From Fomitopsis serialis (Eukaryota > Basidiomycota > Agaricomycetes > Polyporales > Fomitopsidaceae): 60,703 bases of DNA. Positions 31,875-40,168 of this stretch are shown in pieces. The stretch lies in contig NW_025955197.1 of the NCBI RefSeq assembly GCF_022376445.1, positions 1 to 60,703 of the forward strand, in the 5' to 3' direction. The first letter of the stretch is position 1. Each line of letters starts with the position of its first letter. The notes beneath the pieces were generated by a model. It was not told where the DNA came from. It did not search any database and saw nothing but the letters and a program-made list of their open reading frames with translations. A program made the position numbers and the translations under genes.

Positions 31875-32374
31875 TGTTGAACTTCCGACTTTCCAGTGTT
31901 ATCTTATCTTATCAGTTACGTACATATATGGACTTGTGTTCTGCGATGTAGTATTACATACATTCTTTTGATGGACTCTGTCTGGACTCATCTTGTGACT
32001 CGCTCCAGACCGATCTACACTGTTCCAGACTTATTCTGGATCATTCCACTCCCTTCCGGCATGTTCCACTCCCTTCCAGTACATTCCTTGATCACATGGA
32101 CACTTATTCATATCCCTATCTCTGGAGTTAAGGCTTACTCATTTCCCTAAAACTCGGACTTAGTGATTACTGATCTGCTTACTGATGTAGCATGTGATCA
32201 GTCCCAGACATGTATATATACTGGGGTGATTCCCCCTAATGGATAACGATCTCTCCTCTCTTCTGCCTGCCTAGCATCAGAGTCTTCCCTCTGGGATAGG
32301 TCTGTTCAATCCACTCTACTGTCCTTCACTTCCACTGGCCTAACAAGCCCTTCTAAACCTCTTTCACTTCAACA
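31875..32374 (+). repeat. 3' LTR of Copia A
   Basis: 500 bp, preceded by a short purine tract and followed by the target duplication GTCTG. Confidence 0.95.
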
Positions 32375-33062
32375 GTCTGTTGTTCTGTGGAGTGAAGATG
32401 TCCTTCCAGACATCATCGATTGCGGGCAATAGCTTGCTATGTGCAATGCCGTCTTCGTACTCTTGCACTTTCGCAGGCCACCGCTTCTTAACCTGTGCGA
32501 AATGGACCTTGTCAAGTCCTTGAAGACGGTCTGTTGTCTTTGATCATTCCTTCACGGTCTCCATATGTGCAGTGAGCATGCCTGGCGTCAGCACGGCTGC
32601 GTACAAGCTGCTGTAGCTTGACCCCTCGGAGGTTTTCAGGCGGTCCCGATGGCGGTGCTTGAACTTCACCACCTAGTTCTTTCCAACCATCGCAGGTGGC
32701 TGGCCAGGCGGACGTGGCTGTGCTGCGAGGAATTGGTTTGCAACATTGTTGATTTTGCGATTTGTGGGTGGGCGAGCACGGTCCGAGCATCCCTCGATCC
32801 ATCTGACTATCTCCTCTTCCGCATCCGCTGGAATACGTAGTTCACGATTTGCCCGTGTCTCCCGTGATGGCTGGCCATGTGCACGGCGGCGGATTGTCTC
32901 TCGTGGCACCCTGGTTTTGGCAGCGAACTTCCGGAGCCCTTGAGGCACCTCTGCTACTGTCTGCTCCACGTTGTACGCATTCGCAGCAGCATTGTGGTGT
33001 TTATAATTCTGTTTTGCAGTCTTGTGTGTCCGGGTATATTGGGCTAGAGCAATATTGACCAT
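32375..33062 (-). pseudogene. pogo-type transposase, N-terminal DNA-binding fragment
   Basis: The minus-strand start at 33062 opens a frame whose first 60 or so residues look like a psq-type helix-turn-helix. A CENP-B/Tc5-type helix-turn-helix follows, with the typical IPADAEEEIVRWIEG segment and a PPTN motif. The frame stops after about 129 residues near 32673. Past the stop, the sequence jumps almost at once to LQGLDKVHFAQVKKRW, a segment that in intact pogo transposases lies after the catalytic core. The DDE core (roughly 200 residues) therefore appears deleted. The fragment ends at the Copia A target duplication. Without the core it cannot catalyse transposition. Confidence 0.75.
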
Positions 33063-33297
33063 AGTGAGCCATTACTGGGAGTGAAAGGAAGAGAAATGTC
33101 ACTCGCAACAGAGCGTCTGAGCTCGATGTAGTGACGGAATATGCACATACTCCACAGTGTTTCACGCAGTAACTGTCCTGTTTGATAGAATTAAAGGTGA
33201 TTTTCTAGTATTTTAGGTGATCGGCTGCGTAGTCTACGGAACTCGGGAGTGCCCCTGCGAGCGTTGTTCGGGCGTGCAAGACACTTCCATATACAGA

Positions 33298-33345
33298 AGG
33301 TTCCCGACCATTTTAGGAAGGTGACCCATCGGGGGGTACTGACCC
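33298..33345 (-). repeat. Right terminal inverted repeat of the pogo-type element, inner part
   Basis: This is the inverse of the inner part of the left repeat. The outer part lies 3.4 kb away at 36805-36822 because element B inserted here and duplicated ACTGACCC. Confidence 0.85.
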
Positions 33346-36300
33346 AGGCCCCCGGCAACTACCCTTGATGTTTGTCCGCCAAACCGACCGTGGAAAGGCC
33401 TCGTTCACCCAATGTTTCCGCCGTGGTTCACCCAATATCGGACAAAGATGTCACGAATGTCACATCACGTGAAAGATGTCACATTGGTTTGTCACTCCAT
33501 TTTCGCTCTCATTATGCCTCTATTATGGCCAGGTGAAGTGATGAGCACACTCAAGCATACTAGGTTAACATATCACAATAAGATGACCATTGAATGCCTG
33601 TGATCCGGTAAGCCGCAGGAAGTATTGAATATAATATTGGTGGCACCCCTCCGGCCCTCGCTCGGTCACCCTATACACATTATTCAGTGGTACCTACTCG
33701 ATACTAACGGTACAGCCGGAGTGCATTTCGACCGTTGCAAACGGTAAAGCCGCCTCCGGCCGGAGCTGTGATTTCCTCGTTGCAAACAGGCCGGCCGGAC
33801 TGGTTTCTAACAAGCCGGCCGAGCGTATCTCAAACCAGTTCAAACGGTCCGGCCGGTGTATCCCTAGGGCACCTATGTTCTGTCTGAACAGGGGGGCCAT
33901 TTAGTGTCTTGCTGGCAATGGACCGGCCGGGCAATAAGGGGTTTTAATTATAACAGATCAACCAGGATACTCTTTCTCCTATGGTAACGAACCGGCCGGG
34001 CAATGGGATCCTTCATTTGTAACGGGCCAGCCGGAGTGCATAATTCAGCAGTTGCAATGGGCCAGCCGGAGCATATGCTCCCTGGCTAATAAGAGACCGG
34101 CCGGGTTGCATCATCTCTAGCTGGCAACGGAGTGGCCGGACCATTTTTCCACATTGATAGCAGGCTAGCCAGGCCATATAATCTAGCACTCCACACTGGT
34201 AACGGTCCGGCCGGGCAGTGGCACCATCCATTGGTAACGGTCCGGCCGGGCAACAGTATTGTGACCCAGTATTGGCTGGGCCAGTCAACAATAGACCATA
34301 CTCCCTTAGAACAGCCTACTAGTAGCATGTATTATATGTCCACAGTGCATGCCCTATCACATTGCCTGAGCTGTTAGCTCACTGGCCAGCCATGCAAACA
34401 CTGGCCGAGAGCATTCAAAAACCTTCGGCCTATTGTATTATGATACAGAGTGTGATTTGAATGATTGTATATGTAAGACCATCACTAATGGAGCCCAACA
34501 TAGTGTTCCCACAACTCAAAGGGGCTTAGTGAAGCTGCCACCAGCCAAATTAAATGGCCGGACATCTCAAAACATCGGCCGGGCATTTTAGTTCATTGGC
34601 CGAAGCTTTTAATTCACTGGCCGAAGCTTTTACTTCATTGGCCGAAGCTTTTCGTCACCGGCCGAAGCTTTGGATTGACCGGCCGAAGCTTCTACTTCAC
34701 CGGCCGGCGAAAACAGCCGGTGCTCGGCCAAAAAATGGCTGGCCGGTGGGCAAAACCGGCCGGGCTGTTGAATTACTATATGTGGAAATGTGGTATTGTC
34801 TGGAAGCCCTTCATTCATAGAGTCTAGTATTGATTTCCTAGTGTCCAAAGGTACATAGTTAGGCCAGGATATGCGAGACAAGATTTACTCACAGGCTTCT
34901 TTGCAAAACATGTTATTCAACTGCTGAAGCCAATATTCTTTGCCCACACTGTTTGACTATCTAGAATGTGTTATTTCAATGCATAGAGTAGATCCCCAAA
35001 AGGAATAGTCTTATTCTTTGAAGCTGAATGCAGGACAACAAATAAGGGGTATACAGGTATGGTATACATGCTGCAGCTAATTTCATTCCAAACAGTTTCA
35101 CCATCTAGAATGGTTCATTTACACACAAGGAATGAGTCGTCCAAAGCAATAGTCTTATTCACACAAGCTGAAGTGGTACAGAGTTAAGGAGATCATGCAC
35201 AGGCGTACATCTTATGAGGTTCCGCCGACCATTACCAACAGTGGTAGATGTTTCTGTGCCATCTGATTGCCAAACCTGTGGCAAGCATATTGGTCAGGAT
35301 GTGAACACAGTATAACATGTATCCCATATACCCCCCTTAACTCTGTGCTCCTTCAGCTATGTGAATAAGACTATTCCTTTGGAGACTGATCCTTGTGGTC
35401 AATGAACATTCTAGATGTAAACTGTTTGGAAAGAATTAGCTGCAGCATGTTTACATAACTGTATACCCCTTATTTGTTGTCTGCATTCAGCTTCAAAGAA
35501 TAAGACTATTCCTTTTGGGGATCTACTCTATGCATTGAAATAACACATTCTAGATAGTCAAACAGTGTGGGCAAAGAATATTGGCTTCAGCAGTTGAATA
35601 ACATGTTTTGCAAAGAAGCCTGTGAGTAAATCTTGTCTCGCATATCCTGGCCTAACTATGTACCTTTGGACACTAGGAAATCAATACTAGACTCTATGAA
35701 TGAAGGGCTTCCAGACAATACCACATTTCCACATATAGTAATTCAACAGCCCGGCCGGTTTTGCCCACCGGCCGGCCATTTTTTGGCCGAGCACCGGCTG
35801 TTTTCGCCGGCCGGTGAAGTAGAAGCTTCGGCCGGTCAATCCAAAGCTTCGGCCGGTGACGAAAAGCTTCGGCCAATGAAGTAAAAGCTTCGGCCAGTGA
35901 ATTAAAAGCTTCGGCCAATGAACTAAAATGCCCGGCCAATGTTTTGAAATGTCCGGCCTATTGATTTGGCCCTGTAGGGACAACCTGGCTAATTTTATGG
36001 CCAGTAAAGCAAAAACCTGGGTGAGTGAAATCTCTGGCCAGTTAATTTGGCCAGCCAGTGGGGCTGTTTTGTGTTTTGCAGCTTCACTAGGCATCCCTAA
36101 GTCATGGGAAAATTATGCTGTGATCTACTAATGATGGTATACCCTATAGGTGCATAATACATATAGTATTTCAATAGCCCCCAGGGGGCTGTGACCGGCC
36201 GGACCATTTGAAGCAGGACAACTCCTGCCCGGCCGCCTGTTCGTGGAGTCAGTTTGTTTAGGCTGGCCAACCCATTCTGGACCAGATAGACTTCACTCGG

Positions 36301-36796
36301 CCGGTCCGCTTGCAATGAAGGGATTTTATCCTGGCCGGAACATTTGAAGTGGTGGGGCCTGAGTCCGGCCGCTCTGTTTGCAACGTGGACTGGCCGGCCG
36401 CTCCGTTGCATGTGCTAACCCTGCCCTCCACCCGGCCTGTTTGCAGTGATGTTGTATGGGTCCGGCCGGACCGTTGCCTATCCAGCCGGACTGTTTACAA
36501 CAGGTACATTACCCCGGCCAAAAGCCCGGCCGGCCTGTTGCAAGCGGTGCATTGTTGCTAACGGTAGACCCGGACTACTCCGGCCGGAGGCGGCTCTACC
36601 GTTTGCAACGGTCGAAATGCACTCCGGCTGTACCGTTAACAGCGAGGTTTTCCACTGAATGGGCTCCCCTATATCCGGACAAAGATTGGGCGGCCAGAGG
36701 CTTCCACCACCCAATAACGGACAGAGTTTGGGCCCCTCCGGGGCCCCTCCTTCACCCTATACCCGGACAAACATCTAGGATAGTTGCCGGGGGCCT
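33346..36796. mobile_element. Element B, short TIR element with 8-bp duplication
   Basis: Terminal repeats AGGCCCCCGGCAACTA and the inverse are flanked by ACTGACCC on both sides (33338-33345, 36797-36804). Eight-base duplications point to a hAT-type mechanism. Apart from foldback G inside it, only about 0.5 kb belongs to B, with no coding capacity. It sits inside the right terminal repeat of the pogo-type element. Confidence 0.82.
33703..36643. mobile_element. Foldback element G, relative of F
   Basis: The ends read AACGGTACAGCCGGAGTGCA and its inverse, followed on both sides by CGACCGTTGCAAACGGT-type sequence. Inverted arms of more than 1 kb meet near 35257; 34630-34881 mirrors 35633-35884 almost perfectly. 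Arms carry CCGGCCGG palindromes at about 50-bp spacing and a 21-bp array of GGCCGAAGCTTTT (34570-34720, inverted at 35790-35940). The central third is clearly similar to F, for example GTTTGACTATCTAG and GGAATAGTCTTATTCTTTG. No gene is present. I could not identify a target duplication. Confidence 0.82.
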
Positions 36797-36824
36797 ACTG
36801 ACCCATTGGGGGTTTAAGTCTGTA

Positions 36825-36987
36825 TTCATTCATTAGCATGCTCTGCACAGATTACGTAATAGAAAAGTCTGCCAGTTTGAGGTGGTATCATTGTTCAGTG
36901 TTTGAGACAGTACATTATATTGACATGGTATAACAGGACAGCTTAGCTACAGTTAGGCAAGAGCAACTGTGCAACTGCACATATCAT
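36825..36987. other. Spacer between the pogo-type element and element H
   Basis: AT-rich, with no gene or repeat recognised. Confidence 0.5.
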
Positions 36988-36989
36988 TA

Positions 36990-38044
36990 GGGACGTTCAG
37001 AGTTCGCTGTCCGGGTAGCTATCCCAGCAGCTATCCCGTCCAGCTTTCCGAGGCTCGATGCCGGCAAACGCCGACAGCGAGCCCAGCTGTGATCGTGCTC
37101 GCGACAGCAGAGGGCTCACTGTCGGCACGAGCGCTCGGCATCCCGTCGGAGATTCAAGCGACGCGATCAGCCACAACACTGCACCGACAATTCTCGTCAG
37201 AGTGAAGAAAGTAATATGCGACGGGATGATTGAATATTGAGCATTCAATATGTCTTAATTTGTGGTGTGGCCCATCTGTATGTACCGGTAGTGTTGTTCA
37301 GTCGGAAAATTCGGGTGCGGGAGGTTACATGTAACGGGCGCGCCCGCCACATGCTTACGTCAGCACATAGATACATCGTGTGAGCATGTAGTGTAGTCTT
37401 TCGCCTTTCCAACACCTGTATACGAGGCCCCTTTGTTCCTGTTCTTGTTCCGCCTGCTCCGCACGGCCGCAGCCACTACGGCCGCCCGAGTCGACCTTGC
37501 CCGTTACAGTAGGCAGTGCATCGAACCGTGACTGTCCTGGCTTACCGCATTGGGACGTGTCACGTGTGTGACATAGGTGTTCTGCGCGTAACAGCCTGTG
37601 ACGGCACACATACAGTGCCGTACTGTACAGATACAGCCTCATATGTTACTTTAATATTTTTGCGGCACTCTGAACATTGTCCCATGATCTCTCTATGCCA
37701 AAACAACTGCACAGGTGATGAGCTTCACTACAAAACAGTGGGCAAGACTGCACTTGCCATATTTGACAGGCAGCAGTGCGGCTGGCGGCTATTTCCGTAG
37801 GGGCGTAGTTTTCCGATTTACCGACTTTCTGAGATTGCAGGGGTTAGGGCTAGCTTCCGAGTACTCGCCACTTGTTTTCGCGTCCCGACGGGATGCCGAG
37901 CGCTCGTGCCGACAGTGAGCCCTCTGCTGTCGCGAGCACGATCACAGCTGGGCTCGCTGTCGGCGTTTGCCGGCGTCGAGCCTCGGAAAGCTGGACGGGA
38001 TAGCTGCCGGGATAGCTGCCCGGACAGCGAACTCTGAACGTCCC
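36990..38044. mobile_element. Element H, MITE-like with 160-bp inverted ends
   Basis: Ends GGGACGTTCAGAGTTCGCTG and the inverse, flanked by TA (36988-36989, 38045-38046). The inverted arms 36990-37149 and 37885-38044 differ at only about three positions, so the copy is young or gene-converted. The 0.73-kb middle has no recognisable coding region. TA flanks fit Tc1/mariner; a decayed TWA of a Harbinger-type element is possible. Confidence 0.8.
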
Positions 38045-38046
38045 TA

Positions 38047-38530
38047 TTGGGTAATGGCTGTATAGCAATATTGGCATAGCTACCTGGAATCAATAATTTT
38101 TGTTGGAAAGGTTATGGATTGTCTAGGACACTTAGGACTCAGGATTTGTGTTACCACATTGAGGATGATGAGCTGAGCCATATGAATGTAAACATCTCTG
38201 TTACTACTATGATACTCCCTGATGAATAAAATTTGGCTTGTGCAAGGTTAGTATTATTGTTAAAGCTTGACAACTGCTTGGTCTAGTCAAGCACAGAAGT
38301 TAGTCTCACAGACTAGTATGTATTGATACATAATACATATACATTGATAAATGAGATTGAAGTGATAATTTGATGAACCAGAAAACACAAGACACAGACA
38401 ACACAACTGGGATCGTATTGCCATACATGGCCCACTCCCCAGCAAGTCCACCATCTGGTGCCTATCCTATGTATTACTGCTATTTATGACCCCAAAAACA
38501 TCCCATTTGGCCATGTACACCAGCATATTA
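38047..38530. other. AT-rich spacer, no gene seen
   Basis: Short frames only; no terminal repeat or RNA gene noticed. Confidence 0.5.
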
Positions 38531-38534
38531 GGGG

Positions 38535-38730
38535 GTGGCCAAAGACCAGTCGCAACTGGTTGCAACCAGTCTTTTGACCAGTCCCTCCAATTTGCCCAAC
38601 CCTGGAAGACTGCAACTGGACTGGGTAGGACCAGTCCTACTTTGACCAGTCCAGTCCAGTCTTTCTAAGGCCAGTCCCAGTTCAGTCCCAGTCTTTTTCC
38701 AGTCCATGGACTGGACTTTCAAACACTAAC
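38535..38730. repeat. CCAGT-rich irregular repeat
   Basis: Dense CCAGT/ACTGG words (CAGTCGCAACTGGTTGC, CCAGTCCATGGACTGG) over about 195 bp, truncating the LINE-type ORF1 beside it. Probably a small degenerate repeat or a hairpin-rich MITE; no clear ends. Confidence 0.55.
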
Positions 38731-39650
38731 CATGGGAGGTCCCAAATCGCCATTGCTTTGTAGTCTGGGTTGAGGCTCTGGAGCTCTGCCTCTACCTCTG
38801 CTGGTGTCGCGATCTCCCCTGTCCTGTCATTATGTGTGTGCACTCCATTTAACTGTACCTTGTACCACTTCTCGTCTGCCCGTATCCGTGTCTCTCGGCC
38901 ACCTACAAAGAAATCTACAAATCTCGGGGCGAAGGGAGCAAGCTCCCCTGCTGACTGGTCAGTGCACGTGAACATTATACAGTTGTTGTGGCTATTGAAC
39001 TTGACATTCACCACCCTTAGGTGCTTGCTCTCATTGCTTGCGTGGAGCACCTCGTTAGCGTACTTTACAATCGTGACATCTCCCAGTCGCTCTTTCTCCA
39101 ACGGTCCATCCTTCATCTCCACGATGAGACACATGTGGTGGTGAGCTGACAGTGGATTGAGGGACTGTCGAGGTGGGGCTCTTCGAGGTGGGACAATGGG
39201 CGGGGTCGTTGCCACCACTGTTCAGACCATTTGTTTGGTCTTTGCTGGCCCTGTCGTGGTCATCCTGATGGTGGTGGTGTTGTCCTCATTGTGGATGGTG
39301 CTGGGGTTGGAGGCCGGGTTCCTGGCCTCCATGGTGTCCATCCGAGTTGCTAGTCTGTTGATTATTCTCACTATGCTATCCAGTATCTTTGCTTCGGCGG
39401 TTGTTGTGGAGGGCAGGTTTTACTCCACTGGCCTAGTCTTCGGGGCTGCCTGTGGTTCAGTTAGTTTGGTAAGCCTCTTTGCAATGATTTCAGTGTGTTT
39501 AATGATGGTACTCGGGTACTCAGCGTGTATGGACACCTCTTCCAGTAATCCCACTGCGCAGCTCAGTGCTTCCTCAAGTAGGATCATCTTACACATGTTG
39601 TCTTTGCCTGCGTTCGCTGGGCTGAAGATGTCAGTGATATCCTCGTCCAT
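38700..39650 (-). pseudogene. LINE-type (Tad-like) ORF1 fragment
   Basis: A minus-strand frame from about 39650 to 38700 in a single register, interrupted by TAA near 39420 and TGA near 39229. The N-terminal part is helical (MILLEEALSCAVGLLEEVS). The C-terminal part contains RADEKWYKVQLNGVHT and SLNPDYKAMAIWDLPWL. That resembles the W[FY]K-V-x-HGV and LPRWL pattern of gag-like ORF1 proteins in fungal non-LTR elements. The reverse transcriptase ORF is absent. Both stops can be explained by C-to-T changes (CAA to TAA, CGA to TGA). The family call is from pattern only. Confidence 0.5.
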
Positions 39651-39669
39651 CCTCTGTAGAAGCTAGACT

Positions 39670-39910
39670 TCGGTCAGACGCTCAGTCGCAGAACACTCGA
39701 CTATATTGTGTACCTAGACTTCGGTCAGACGCTGTACACAATATCAGTCTCAATCACAGACAGTATCGTAAGCGGGAATCTTACCTCAGTCGCAGAACAC
39801 TCGACTGAGGAAAGAGAAGAAGGGAGGGAGACGAAAGGACGAACCACCCCCGGCGGTACGTCACATGTCCGGTGGCTGAGGGATCGAGATTGCGCGACGC
39901 AACCTCAACA
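39670..39910 (-). repeat. Probable 3' LTR of Copia J (partial or rearranged)
   Basis: Begins, on the minus strand, TGTTGAGGTTGCGTCGCG after the tract GAGGAGGAG. The distal part contains duplicated and inverted blocks, so the true end cannot be fixed. Confidence 0.45.
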
Positions 39911-40168
39911 CTCCTCCTCGGCGCGAAGAACGAGAGCCCGAGGGAAAAAGGGAACATATCGTACGGGATAAGAAAAAGAGAGGTATCGCAGAAAGATAGT
40001 GAGGTGTCGCTGTACCGTATATGGGTGTGATGTCATGTCGTATCGTAAGGTGTCGTGAACAAAAGAGAGTGAGAGAAAAAGACCGTAGAAAAAGACCGTG
40101 TGTATCGTAAGAGAGAAAAGAGAACTCCTCCTGTCGTGGGACGAACCCAGAAATGAGAGTACTCCTCC

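Larger units (their letters stand above)
2333..32374 (+). mobile_element. Copia LTR retrotransposon A, split by elements C and D
   Basis: Two 500-bp LTRs (2333-2832, 31875-32374) begin TGTTGAAC and end CAACA, and are flanked by the 5-bp duplication GTCTG (2328-2332, 32375-32379). The order gag, protease, integrase, reverse transcriptase, RNase H on the plus strand defines Ty1/Copia. The coding region is cut after integrase by LTR element C (6494-22526) and, 165 bp further on, by Plavaka element D. Without these the element would be about 6.7 kb. The LTRs differ at about ten positions, so it is older than element C, whose LTRs differ at four. In-frame stops make this copy defective. Confidence 0.92.
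926..36822 (-). mobile_element. Outer pogo/Tc1-type DNA transposon, split by nested insertions
   Basis: The left end begins CAGACTTAAACCCCCC and the right end is its inverse, GGGGGTTTAAGTCTG. Both ends are bordered by TA (924-925 and 36823-36824), the target-site duplication of Tc1/mariner/pogo elements. The terminal repeat is about 80 bp. The transposase gene is on the minus strand and is broken into two pieces by Copia element A. The right terminal repeat is itself broken by element B. With A and B removed the element would be about 2.4 kb. It is non-autonomous: the catalytic DDE part of the transposase is missing and the frame carries stops. It is the oldest layer of the nest, since everything else sits inside it. 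Confidence 0.85.

Noticed and set aside
39157..39666. Hydrophobic 169-residue plus-strand frame that could be read as a membrane protein
   Set aside because: It is the antisense of the LINE-type ORF1 fragment. The hydrophobic look comes from the complement of charged codons.
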